Assembly (NCBI RefSeq): GCF_014230315.1 | Contig: NZ_JACLAW010000017.1 | Span: 1 to 64,000, forward strand | Source: Novosphingobium flavum | GTDB taxonomy: Bacteria > Pseudomonadota > Alphaproteobacteria > Sphingomonadales > Sphingomonadaceae | Direction of reading: 5' to 3' | Length of the DNA stretch: 64,000 bases | Shown here: one piece after another, positions 1 to 7,751 of the stretch | Layout of the letters: the number at the start of each line of letters is the position of its first letter | Position numbering within the stretch: position 1 is the first letter of the stretch | The notes under the pieces: model-generated | Seen by the model: only the letters and a program-made list of their open reading frames with translations | Database searches by the model: none | Told to the model about the DNA's origin: nothing | Made by a program: the position numbers and the translations under genes

Positions 1-309
1 CGCCGCCGCATCGCCGCTGGCCCCGCCCGCAGGCGCGCTGCCCGAAGCGCCGCCCCCGGCGCCATCGGGCGCGAGGCCCGCCGCCTCGGCGGCAGCGCCG
101 GTGGCCGCGCCCAGGCCCTCCGGCAGGTTGACGACGACCTGGCCGCCCGTGCGGGCCAGATCGGCCTGATCGACGACCTTGCCGGTCGCTTCATCGATAA
201 TCACGACGACCGCATCGGGATCGGCCCGGAAGGCATTGGCCCCGTGGTGCAACGCCACGGTGCGCAGCAGCTTGCCGGACTTTCCCGAGATCCTCGCCAC
301 GATCGCCAT
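1..309 (-). CDS. N-terminus of a probable type I-secreted adhesin (partial)
   Basis: The frame opens with ATG at 309, preceded by an AAGGGGA ribosome site, and stays open for 103 codons to the window edge. The start (MAIVARISGKSGKLLRTVAL) and the VVVIIDEATGKVV / GGQVVVNLP stretches resemble the prefix domain at the N-terminus of BapA-type giant surface adhesins. Residues from about 65 onward become a Gly/Ala/Ser-rich linker, as expected before repeat domains. It lies 49 bp downstream of the HlyD gene as the last visible gene of a type I secretion operon, the usual place for the exported substrate. The secretion signal and repeats would be outside the window. The family assignment comes from memory of the motif pattern and the operon position. 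Any other secreted Gly/Ala-rich protein remains possible. Confidence 0.6.
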   Translation of the reverse strand, partial: MAIVARISGKSGKLLRTVALHHGANAFRADPDAVVVIIDEATGKVVDQADLARTGGQVVVNLPEGLGAATGAAAEAAGLAPDGAGGGASGSAPAGGASGDAAA

Positions 310-358
310 TTTCACTATCCCCTTGAATGAATTGACAGATGTTCTGGTGTTGCGGGCG

Positions 359-1546
359 TCACCGCTCGCGGAAAGCCTCGTCGATCTTGAGGACCGGACG
401 CAGGAAATAATCGAAGACGGTGCGCCGCCCGGTCAGGATATCGACCGTGCCGGTCATGCCCGGAATGATGGTGAGCGCCTTGCCCTGATGAACGAGGGTG
501 GACTGGCCGGTGCTGACCAGCACGCGGTAAAAGGCTTCCTCGTCGGGGCGGCGGTTCTCGCGCAGGGTATCGGGGCTGATCGATTCCACCCGGCCCTTGA
601 GCGAGCCGTAAACGAGGTAGTTGTAGGCGGCGAGCTTGACCGTCGCCTCCTGCCCCGGGCGAATGAAGGCGACGTCGGCCGGCTTGATCCGCGCCTCGAC
701 CAGCAGGACGTCGCGCAGCGGCACGATTTCCATCATGTCGGCACCCGGCTGGACCACGCCGCCGATCGTCGTCACCTGCACGTTCTTGACCGTGCCGCGC
801 ACCGGCGCGCGCAGGACCGTGCGGGAGACCGCATCGCGCCGCCCGGCGGCCACTTCGGACACCTGCGCCAGTTCGGATTCGACCCGCGACAGCTCGGTCC
901 CGGCGTCCGCCCGGTAGCGGTTGGTGCGTTCGGACATCTGCAGCTGGGCCTCGCTGATCTGGCGGCGCAGGCGCAGCACCTCGACCTCGGGCACCAGCCC
1001 GCGATCGCTCATCGGCCCGGTGATCGCCAGTTCGCGCTGCATCAGCTCGATCGAGCGCCTGAGGCCGGCGGTCGCGTCGGACACGGCCTGGAGGCGGACC
1101 CGGTAGGCCGAGGTCTCGTCACGAATCAGGTCAGCGTCGGCGGCGATCTCGGCCGGGAAGTTCAGCGGCAGGCCCATCGATTCGGCCCGCAGCCGCGCCG
1201 CCGAGGCGATCAGGGCGCGGCGGCGGCGGTCCATCTCGTTGAACGCGGATTCGGCGCGGGTCGGGTCGATCACGATCAGCGGCTGGCCGGCCTCGACCAC
1301 GTCGCCCTCGTGCACCTTGAGCGCTGAGACGATCCCGCCTTCGAGCGACTGGATCACCTGGACCTTGCCCGAAGGCACGATCTGGGCCGGACCGGTAGTG
1401 ACCTCTTCCAGCACGGCGAAGCGCGACCAGACCAGCAGGCCCAGCACGGTGGCGAGCAGAAGCAGCGAGAAGCCGAGCCAGGCCGGGTGGCGATCCTGCT
1501 CGCGGGCCATGGCGAGCGGCGAGCGCAGGAGGGCGAGCGCCTTCAT
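359..1546 (-). CDS. HlyD-family type I secretion periplasmic adaptor
   Basis: Membrane fusion protein of 395 residues that links the inner-membrane ABC exporter to the outer-membrane channel. One N-terminal membrane helix lies at about residues 24-42. It is followed by a lipoyl-like segment (EGGIVSALKVHEGDVVEAGQ, about 70-90), a long Arg/Glu-rich coiled-coil hairpin (about 100-235) and a C-terminal beta-rich part containing LRAPVRGTVKNVQV and the GMTGTVDILTGRRT motif typical of HlyD/LapC proteins. Its ATG overlaps the stop of the ABC transporter gene by 4 bp, so the two are translationally coupled. It acts with the two upstream genes, probably on the adhesin-like protein downstream. Confidence 0.93.
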   Translation of the reverse strand: MKALALLRSPLAMAREQDRHPAWLGFSLLLLATVLGLLVWSRFAVLEEVTTGPAQIVPSGKVQVIQSLEGGIVSALKVHEGDVVEAGQPLIVIDPTRAESAFNEMDRRRRALIASAARLRAESMGLPLNFPAEIAADADLIRDETSAYRVRLQAVSDATAGLRRSIELMQRELAITGPMSDRGLVPEVEVLRLRRQISEAQLQMSERTNRYRADAGTELSRVESELAQVSEVAAGRRDAVSRTVLRAPVRGTVKNVQVTTIGGVVQPGADMMEIVPLRDVLLVEARIKPADVAFIRPGQEATVKLAAYNYLVYGSLKGRVESISPDTLRENRRPDEEAFYRVLVSTGQSTLVHQGKALTIIPGMTGTVDILTGRRTVFDYFLRPVLKIDEAFRER

Positions 1547-3585
1547 GCCACGCTCCTCACGCGGCCTTCGGACAGGGCGTTGATCACCCCGTCGCGCGGG
1601 CCGTCGGCCACGATCCGCCCGCCGTCCATCACGATGATCCGGTCGACATGGGGCAGGACGGTCTGCTTGTGAGTGACGATGACGAAGCCGGTGCCCTCGC
1701 CCCCGAGGGTGGAAATCGTGCGCAGCAGTTCGGCCTCGGTTTGCTGGTCCATCGCCGAGGTCGGCTCATCCAGCAGGTAAAGGCGCGGGCGGGCCATCAG
1801 GGCACGGGCCATGGCCACGGCCTGGCGCTGCCCGCCCGAGAGGGTATCGCCGCGCTCTCCCACCGGGCGGTCGAAGCCGAGCGGGTGGCCGGCGGCGATC
1901 GCGGCGGCGCCGGTCGCCTCGGCCACCTCGAGCATCCGCTGGTCGTCGGCCCCGGCGGCGGCGAGGGTGATATTGTCGCGCAGGGTGCCGTGGAACAGGC
2001 GGGCGTCCTGCCCGACCAGCAGCACGGCGGCGCGCAGGTCCGCCGGTTCGATCGCTGTCATGTCCACCCCGTCAAGCAGGACCTGCCCCTCGCCCGGACG
2101 CAGCAGACCGGCGATGAGGCGCAGCAGGGTCGACTTGCCGCTGCCGATCCGGCCGAGGATCGCCACCCGTTCGCCCGGTGCGATGCTGAGCGAGACCGTG
2201 TCGATCGCGGCTTGCCCCTCGCGCTCATAGCGGAACGAGGCGCCCTGCAGTTCGACCGCGCCGGCCCAGTCCGGGCCCGAGATCAGGGTCCGCTCCGGTT
2301 CGCGCTCGACCGGCAGGGCCATGATCGCATCAAGGCTGCGCAGGGCCGAGCGGACCTGCTGGAAACGCACGGCCAGCGAGGTCAGCGTGACCAGCGGGGC
2401 CAGCGCGCGCGAGGAAAGCTGGACGCAGGCGACCAGCGCGCCCGCCGTGGCCATGCCGACGCTGGCGAGATAGACCCCCCAGGCCAGCAGCAACGCCGAA
2501 GCGGCCTGCTGGAGCAGGACGGTGAGGTTGACGACGAGGTTGGACCAGGACTGGCTGCGCACCGCCCGGTCGGCGACGACCGCGCTCGACAATTCGTGGC
2601 GGCGCCGCATCCGGCCCTCGGCGCCGAGCGCCTTGAGCGTTTCCAGCCCCTCGAGGCTTTCGATCACCGTGCCATGGCGCACCGCCGCCTCGCGCAGGCT
2701 TTCATTGGCGAGGCGGGCCATCGGCACCTGTATGGCGAGCGAGAGCACGGCGACGATGACGAAGGCGAGCAGCGGGACCACGACCAGCCAGCCGCCGACC
2801 AAAGCGCAGACGCCAAGGAACAGCAGGGCAAACGGCAGGTCGGCAATGGCGACCAGCGTGGCCGAGGTGACGAAGCCGCGCACGGCCTCGAACTCCTTGA
2901 GGATATTGGCGAAGGCGCCGGACGACTGGGCGCGGTGTTCGAGCCGGATCGACAGGGCCCGGAAGAAGACCGTATCGCCCAGCACGAGGTCGATCTTCTT
3001 GCCCGCCGCATCCAGCACGTGGCTGCGCAGGGTGCGGGCGGCAAATTCGAAGCCCATGGCAAGGACCACGCCGACCAGCAGCGACCACAGGGTGACGAAG
3101 GCCTGGTTGGGCAGGATGCGGTCATAGACCGTCATCGTGAAGATGATCCCCGCCAGCGACAGCAGGTTGATCACCGCCGACTGAGCGGCCGCCTCGAAAT
3201 AATAACGGCGGTAGGACCACAGCACCGGCCAGAACCAGTGCGCAGTGCCCTTGACGACGAGATCGTCGGCCCGCCCGTCGGCCGCTGCCGCCTCGGCGAA
3301 GACAAGGACGATCGCCGCCCCCTCCAGCCCGGCCAGTTCGCCCAGCGAGCCGACCGCGCAGGCCCCGCCCTCGGCCAGCACGGCCACGGCGGGCATCATG
3401 TCGGCTGCGAGCGCCTCGGGCGCGAGCCACTGGGCGGTGATCCCGATCTCGGCCAGGCCGCGCAGCACGGCGGCCCGGTCCGGCGCCGGGCCGATCGCAG
3501 CGTGGATCACGGCGGCGCTGGCGCTGCGGCCGCGCCGGGCGAGGCAGGCCGCGATGGCGCCCGAAAGATCCTGCCGTCCGCTCAT
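1543..3585 (-). CDS. Type I secretion ABC transporter (permease/ATPase, LapB-like)
   Basis: Fused permease and ATPase of 680 residues that drives export of a type I substrate. About the first 130 residues form a degenerate C39-like domain without a recognisable catalytic Cys/His pair, as in RTX and adhesin exporters. Membrane helices follow between about 130 and 400. The nucleotide-binding domain shows Walker A (GRIGSGKST), the ABC signature (LSGGQRQAVAMARAL), Walker B (LYLLDEPTSAMD) and the switch His in VTHKQT. Start and stop both overlap neighbouring genes by 4 bp (ATGA). It is the energy-coupling part of the operon 4928-1. Confidence 0.93.
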   Translation of the reverse strand: MSGRQDLSGAIAACLARRGRSASAAVIHAAIGPAPDRAAVLRGLAEIGITAQWLAPEALAADMMPAVAVLAEGGACAVGSLGELAGLEGAAIVLVFAEAAAADGRADDLVVKGTAHWFWPVLWSYRRYYFEAAAQSAVINLLSLAGIIFTMTVYDRILPNQAFVTLWSLLVGVVLAMGFEFAARTLRSHVLDAAGKKIDLVLGDTVFFRALSIRLEHRAQSSGAFANILKEFEAVRGFVTSATLVAIADLPFALLFLGVCALVGGWLVVVPLLAFVIVAVLSLAIQVPMARLANESLREAAVRHGTVIESLEGLETLKALGAEGRMRRRHELSSAVVADRAVRSQSWSNLVVNLTVLLQQAASALLLAWGVYLASVGMATAGALVACVQLSSRALAPLVTLTSLAVRFQQVRSALRSLDAIMALPVEREPERTLISGPDWAGAVELQGASFRYEREGQAAIDTVSLSIAPGERVAILGRIGSGKSTLLRLIAGLLRPGEGQVLLDGVDMTAIEPADLRAAVLLVGQDARLFHGTLRDNITLAAAGADDQRMLEVAEATGAAAIAAGHPLGFDRPVGERGDTLSGGQRQAVAMARALMARPRLYLLDEPTSAMDQQTEAELLRTISTLGGEGTGFVIVTHKQTVLPHVDRIIVMDGGRIVADGPRDGVINALSEGRVRSVA

Positions 3586-4928
3586 GCGCCCTGCTCCGCG
3601 CTGCTGGCCGCCTGATAGATCAGGCCAAGGGTGCCCAGCAGCTGGTAGCGGGTCTGGGCAATGTCGAAGCGTTCGTTGACCAGCTGGGCGCGCACGTTGA
3701 AGCGCTCGAGGTCATAGGACAGCACGTCGAGGATGGTGCGGCGGCCGAGCCGGAACTGCTCGAACACGATGTCGCGCGCCTGGTCGGAGCGGCCGACGAG
3801 GTCTTCCAGTTCGGGCAGCCGCCCGGCCCGGTCGGACTGGAAGGTCCACAGCCGCTCGACCCGGTCGCGCAGCATGACCTCGGTGCCGCGCGCCGTGGCC
3901 CGCGCCGCCTCCAGCGCGGCGAGCGACGAGGTGTGGCGGGCCTTGCCGCCACCGCTGTCGAACGGCAGGACCGAGGCGCGCAGGCGCAGGGCAAAGCCAT
4001 TGAGCAGGCGGGTATCGCCCAGCGCCGTGCGTTCGGAAGTGCGCGCCGCCTCCACCGCAAGATTGGGCGCCCACCAGTTGCGGGTGGCGCGCTCGGCCTC
4101 CTGGCCTTCATCGACCTGCAGCGACGCGAGCCGCGCGGCGGGACTGGCCGGGACGAGCGCGAGGCAGGCGTCGATATTGGCGGGAAGGGCCTTGCCCGCA
4201 TCGGGCACGGCGCCCTGCGGCTCGACCGGGAGCGAGGACACCTCGCGAATCCGGCCGCGCGCCTCGCTCAGCGCGATCTGGCGCGAATAGAGCGCGGTGC
4301 GCGCCTGTTGCAAGCGGCTTTCGACCATCACCACGTCCGAGGCGCGGCCGCGGTCGAACCCGGCGATCTCGGTCACCAGCCCGTCGAGCACCATCAGCGC
4401 GGCGACCTGCTGCTGGCTGACCCCGACCAGTTCGCTCTGGCGCGAATAGTCCAGCCAGGCGTGGGCCAGCTGGAGCGAAAGGTCGGCCAGGGTGGCCTGC
4501 TCCTGCACTCCGAGCAGATCGACCCGGATGCGGCGGCGGCGGATTTCGGCGGGGGTGCGACCGCCATCGAAGACCAGTTGAGAAACGCGCACTTCGGGGA
4601 GGATCGAGACCCCGGCCGGGCTGTAGGTGGTGGCCCCGGACCAGCCGAAATCGGTGGTGACGCCAAGCTGCGGGCGATAGGCCGAGCGCGCGCCCGCGAC
4701 ATCGGCCTCGGCGGCGCGGACGAGGTATCCCGCCGAAATCACCCGCGGGTTCTTCTGCGCCATCTCCTCGAGCGCCTGGACGAAAGATTGCGGCTCGGCC
4801 CCGGCGGCGGTGCCCCAGACCGCCCCCAGCGCGAGGAGAAGGAAACGCCCCCTGCGCCATTCGCCCTGCAGATAAGGCAGCGGCGATCGCGCACATGGCC
4901 GCCGCCCCAGGAAATCACGCCCCCGCAT
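3582..4928 (-). CDS. TolC-family outer membrane channel protein
   Basis: A protein of 448 residues with an N-terminal export signal (hydrophobic core FLLLALGAVWGTAAGA) and two alpha-helical outer-membrane efflux protein repeats (for example SAYRPQLGVTTDF and the C-terminal TILDVLSYDLERFNVR segment). It should form the outer-membrane duct of the secretion machine and is the first gene of the operon. About 30 residues precede the hydrophobic core, which is long for a signal peptide. No other in-frame ATG is available there, so the true start could be a non-ATG codon further in. The 393-bp gap upstream should carry the operon promoter. Confidence 0.9.
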   Translation of the reverse strand: MRGRDFLGRRPCARSPLPYLQGEWRRGRFLLLALGAVWGTAAGAEPQSFVQALEEMAQKNPRVISAGYLVRAAEADVAGARSAYRPQLGVTTDFGWSGATTYSPAGVSILPEVRVSQLVFDGGRTPAEIRRRRIRVDLLGVQEQATLADLSLQLAHAWLDYSRQSELVGVSQQQVAALMVLDGLVTEIAGFDRGRASDVVMVESRLQQARTALYSRQIALSEARGRIREVSSLPVEPQGAVPDAGKALPANIDACLALVPASPAARLASLQVDEGQEAERATRNWWAPNLAVEAARTSERTALGDTRLLNGFALRLRASVLPFDSGGGKARHTSSLAALEAARATARGTEVMLRDRVERLWTFQSDRAGRLPELEDLVGRSDQARDIVFEQFRLGRRTILDVLSYDLERFNVRAQLVNERFDIAQTRYQLLGTLGLIYQAASSAEQGA

Positions 4929-5321
4929 AGCCCCCGCTCAAGTGTCCCCGGGAGCAGCTTCATACCCGGACCGATGGCCGCGGGACCCCCCATCGGCGCA
5001 TTTACTGCCATTCCTGCAGCATTAGACAACATCAACTTTCGTTAATATCGAAAAAAATTCCAAGAAAAACGGATCAAGCGCCAAGCTTCAAGAATTCTGT
5101 TTTCTTTCTCATAAAGTTACCGCGCTTGCGAAATCATGTTTCCGCGACCGCTGTTTCCGCGCGGTTCGGGTACGACTTTGGCGCGGTCCTTTCACCGGGC
5201 ACGAAGATGCGGCAGCCGCGAAGGCCGCGCCAACCGTCGGCGCCAGCCGCCACGGTGGGGCGAATGGCCGCGCGAGCGCCCGGTGCATCTGCGTGGGGGG
5301 GGAGGCCGGAACGGCCGGACG
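4929..5321. other. Intergenic region upstream of the secretion operon
   Basis: No supported gene. The half next to the operon (about 5030-5125) is strongly A/T-rich compared with the rest of the window (runs of A and T, TTTTCTTTCTC), as expected for a promoter or upstream activating region of the leftward secretion operon. The other half is very GC-rich, contains an 8-G run near 5295, and looks like trailing sequence of the small gene at 5322. I could not pick a convincing -35/-10 pair. Confidence 0.5.
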
Positions 5322-5588
5322 TCAGGAGAGCGCCGGGCCCGCGCGGTCCAGCATGTCCATGAAGTCGCGCGCCGCGTTCTGGTCCGCAGGGTCCTTGAAG
5401 GCGACATCGAGATCGGGCGCGCTGCCCATGACGTGCATCAGGCACCACATGGCGAAACGGCGGCCGCGATCCTTCTCGAGCCCGAATTCGACCGCGAGCC
5501 GCTCCATCCCGCTGGCAAGCACCGCAGGCGTCAGGCTGGCGAGATCGCTGGTGCCGAAATGGCGGACCAGCTGGTCGTTGAATTCCAT
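5322..5588 (-). CDS. Small conserved hypothetical protein
   Basis: A protein of 88 residues beginning MEFNDQLVRHFGTSDLASLTPAVL. The reading frame extends further upstream, but that part runs through the HU terminator hairpin, so the ATG at 5588 is the sensible start. The protein is acidic and helical (GLEKDRGRRFAMWCLMHVMG, then a DPADQNAARDFMDMLDRAG tail). There is no signal peptide or membrane segment. I do not recognise a named domain. It follows HU on the same strand but is separated from it by a strong terminator. Confidence 0.6.
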   Translation of the reverse strand: MEFNDQLVRHFGTSDLASLTPAVLASGMERLAVEFGLEKDRGRRFAMWCLMHVMGSAPDLDVAFKDPADQNAARDFMDMLDRAGPALS

Positions 5589-5608
5589 GGGCTTCCTGCC
5601 GCAAAAGA

Positions 5609-5637
5609 GGCGGGGCCGGGATGACCCCGGCCCCGCC
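5609..5637 (-). terminator. Rho-independent terminator of the HU gene
   Basis: A perfect 12-bp GC-only stem (GGCGGGGCCGGG / CCCGGCCCCGCC) with a 5-nt loop. On the minus strand it is followed by TCTTTT. It lies about 45 bp after the HU stop codon, in the direction of HU transcription. Confidence 0.8.
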
Positions 5638-5679
5638 GCTATGAAAGGCGGCGCAGGGAAAATCCCGCGCCGCAATGGA

Positions 5680-5955
5680 TCAGCCGTTCAGCTTGTCCTT
5701 GACTGCCTTGGCCGGAGCGAAGGCGAGCTTGCGCGAAGCGGCGATCTGCATCGGCTCGCCGGTGGCGGGGTTGCGGCCCTCGCGCGCGGCGCTTTCCTTG
5801 ACCTTGAACTTGCCGAAAGCGCTGAGCGAGATTTCCTCGCCCTTGGCGGCGGCTTCGGTGATGGCGGCGAAGACGGCGTCCACGACCTTGCGGGCGTCAG
5901 CCTTCGTCAGGTCGGCAGCCGAGGCGACGGCTTCGGCGAGATCGGAAGTGTTCAT
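5680..5955 (-). CDS. hup: HU-family DNA-binding protein
   Basis: A protein of 91 residues, the standard HU length. It shows the N-terminal helical dimerisation part (SDLAEAVASAADLTKADARKVVDAV), the ISLSAFGKFKV segment and the HU signature GRNPATGEPMQIAA leading into the DNA-binding arm, then the C-terminal helix KLAFAPAKAVKDKLNG. It is a nucleoid-associated protein that bends and compacts DNA. It is monocistronic: a strong terminator follows and a 104-bp gap precedes it. Confidence 0.97.
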   Translation of the reverse strand: MNTSDLAEAVASAADLTKADARKVVDAVFAAITEAAAKGEEISLSAFGKFKVKESAAREGRNPATGEPMQIAASRKLAFAPAKAVKDKLNG

Positions 5956-6023
5956 GTGCGTGTCTCTCCATTAAAGGCGCGGCATGACTAGGCCGCAGTT
6001 TTGCGCCCGTCCAGCACAAGAAA

Positions 6024-6050
6024 GGGCGCGATCCCCAAGGAAATGCGCCC
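6024..6050 (-). terminator. Possible terminator after the 6060-6320 gene
   Basis: On the minus strand a GGGCGC / GCGCCC stem with a 15-nt loop is followed by TTTCTT, just downstream of the stop at 6060. The stem is short and the loop long, so this is weak. Confidence 0.3.
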
Positions 6051-6059
6051 GGATGGGCC

Positions 6060-6320
6060 TCAGGCAGAAGTTTCGACCAGTTCGGCGATCTCGAAGACGA
6101 AGCTCTTCCACCCACGCGTGCGCGCCGCTTCCTCGGCCGGGGCGCGCTTGCGGCGGGCCTCGGCCAGCGAGCGGGCATGGCCCCAGAACACCTCGGTCCG
6201 GCCGTTCTCCAGCTCGGCCACGATCCGCCAGTAATGGGTGAAGTTGTCGGCCGTGGGGCCGATGGTCTTCACATAGCCGTCCGGCATGGTGGCGGTGAGA
6301 TAGCGGCGCTTCTTCTTCAT
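6060..6320 (-). CDS. Small conserved hypothetical protein
   Basis: A basic protein of 86 residues starting MKKKRRYLTATMPDGYVKTIGPTADNFTHYWRIVAELENG. The internal ATG at 6320 was chosen because the protein-like part begins there. An ATG five codons upstream (MGPPMKKK) is an alternative. It has no signal peptide and no recognised domain. The Trp/Tyr-rich middle and the Arg/Ala-rich helix (SLAEARRKRAPAEEAARTRG) suggest a folded cytosolic protein. It is divergent from the MaoC gene. Confidence 0.55.
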   Translation of the reverse strand: MKKKRRYLTATMPDGYVKTIGPTADNFTHYWRIVAELENGRTEVFWGHARSLAEARRKRAPAEEAARTRGWKSFVFEIAELVETSA

Positions 6321-6437
6321 GGGCGGCCCCATCATCGCCCGGCGCGGGCAGCGGCGGCAAGGCCGGGGCATGACATTTTGTTGACCCGGCGCCGCGAAGG
6401 GCCGAATCTTGCCCGGCAGCGGCGGGAGAGACGGCAC

Positions 6438-6890
6438 ATGGCAGGTCGCTATTTCGAGGACTGGCGCGACGGCGAGGAAATCGCTCACGAGATCGGCCGC
6501 ACGGTGACCGAGACCGACAACCTGCTGTTCTCGGTCATGACGCACAACCCGCAGCCGCTCCACCTAGACGCCGAAGTGGCGGCGGCCAGCGAGTTCGGCC
6601 GCATCATCGTCAACGGTACTTTCACTTTCGCGCTGATGGTCGGGCTCTCGGTGGCCGACACCACGCTCGGCACGCTGGTCGCCAACCTCGGCTACGACAA
6701 GCTGGTCCATCCCGCCCCGGTCTTCATCGGCGATACGCTGCGCGCGCGGACCCGGATCGCCGCGCTCAGGGCCAGCGGCTCGCGCAGCGATGCCGGGATC
6801 GTCACGTTCGAGCACGAGCTGATCAACCAGACCGGCACCGTGGTCTGCCGCTGCCTGCGCGCGGCGCTGGTCAGGCGGAGGCCGGCGTGA
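6438..6890 (+). CDS. MaoC-family enoyl-CoA-type hydratase
   Basis: A single hot-dog-fold hydratase of 150 residues (MAGRYFEDWRDGEEIAHEIGRTVTETDN at the start). The hydratase-2-type active-site stretch is visible in MTHNPQPLHLDAEVAAASEFG followed by IIVNGTFTFALMVG. The start at ATG 6438 lies 6 bp after a GGGAGAG site. The GTG of the CitE-like lyase overlaps its stop, so the two make one enzyme pair. By family precedent this pairing hydrates an unsaturated dicarboxylyl-CoA such as mesaconyl-CoA, and the lyase then cleaves the product. The exact substrate cannot be read from sequence. Confidence 0.88.
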   Translation: MAGRYFEDWRDGEEIAHEIGRTVTETDNLLFSVMTHNPQPLHLDAEVAAASEFGRIIVNGTFTFALMVGLSVADTTLGTLVANLGYDKLVHPAPVFIGDTLRARTRIAALRASGSRSDAGIVTFEHELINQTGTVVCRCLRAALVRRRPA

Positions 6891-7744
6891 CCCCCCGTTC
6901 GTGGCTGTTCGTGCCGGGCGACCGGCCGGAGCGGTTCGCCAAGGCCGAGGCCAGCGGCGCCGACGCGGTGATCCTCGACCTTGAGGATTCGGTCAGCCCG
7001 GCGCACAGGGACCACGCCCGCGCCGCCGTTCGCAAGCGGCTGGGCGAGCCGCGCGGGCCCGCGCTGCTCGCCGTGCGGATCAACCCGCCCGGCTCAGCCG
7101 CGGCCGCCGCCGACCTTGCCGCGCTGGCCGATGGCCCCGCGCCCGGCGTGATCGTCGTGCCCAAGGCCGAGGGCGCCGCGACCCTTCGCGACCTGAGCGC
7201 GCGGCTGGCGGGCACGGGCCTTGCCGAAGCGGCGCTGCTCCCGATCGCGACCGAGACGCCCCGTGCCCTGTTCCAGCTCGGCACTTACCGGGAATGCCGG
7301 GAACGGCTGGCCGGGATGGCCTGGGGCGCGGAGGATCTCTCTGCCGCGATCGGCGCCGAGGCCAGCCGCGAGGCTGATGGGCGCTTCACCCCGCCCTATG
7401 AAATGGCGCGGGCACTGGCCCTGTTCGCCGCTGCCGCCGCCGGGGTTCCGGCGATCGAGACGGTCTGGCCCGCCTTCGCCGACGAGGCCGGCCTTGCCGC
7501 TTTCGCCGCCCGCGCCGCGCGTGACGGGTTTGCCGGGATGCTGGCGATCCACCCGGCTCAGGTCTCGGTGATCAACGCCGCCTTCACGCCGGGCGCAGAG
7601 CGGGTGGACTGGGCCCGCCGGGTCGTGGCCGCCTTCGCCGCCGCGCCGGAGGCCGGAGCCCTGCAACTGGACGGGGCGATGATCGACGCGCCGCACCTGG
7701 CCCAGGCGCGGCGCATCCTCGCCCGGCTTGGCCCGCAAGCCTAG
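6887..7744 (+). CDS. CitE-like CoA-ester lyase (HpcH/HpaI family)
   Basis: A protein of 285 residues with the CitE/malyl-CoA lyase pattern: SWLFVPGDRPERFAKA at the N-terminus, GADAVILDLEDSV (acidic metal ligand), VIVVPKAEG, ATETPRALFQL, and AWGAEDLSAAIGA with the second acidic ligand. Family members cleave or form beta-hydroxyacyl-CoA thioesters (malyl-, methylmalyl- or citramalyl-CoA) with Mg2+. It starts with GTG overlapping the MaoC stop, and its end overlaps or abuts the PutA start, suggesting one transcript 6438-11396. Confidence 0.88.
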   Translation: MTPRSWLFVPGDRPERFAKAEASGADAVILDLEDSVSPAHRDHARAAVRKRLGEPRGPALLAVRINPPGSAAAAADLAALADGPAPGVIVVPKAEGAATLRDLSARLAGTGLAEAALLPIATETPRALFQLGTYRECRERLAGMAWGAEDLSAAIGAEASREADGRFTPPYEMARALALFAAAAAGVPAIETVWPAFADEAGLAAFAARAARDGFAGMLAIHPAQVSVINAAFTPGAERVDWARRVVAAFAAAPEAGALQLDGAMIDAPHLAQARRILARLGPQA

Positions 7745-7751
7745 CCGCGCG

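Noticed and set aside
5295..5303. G-run as a phase-variation tract
   Set aside because: Only 8 G and outside any supported gene, so no switching target is visible.
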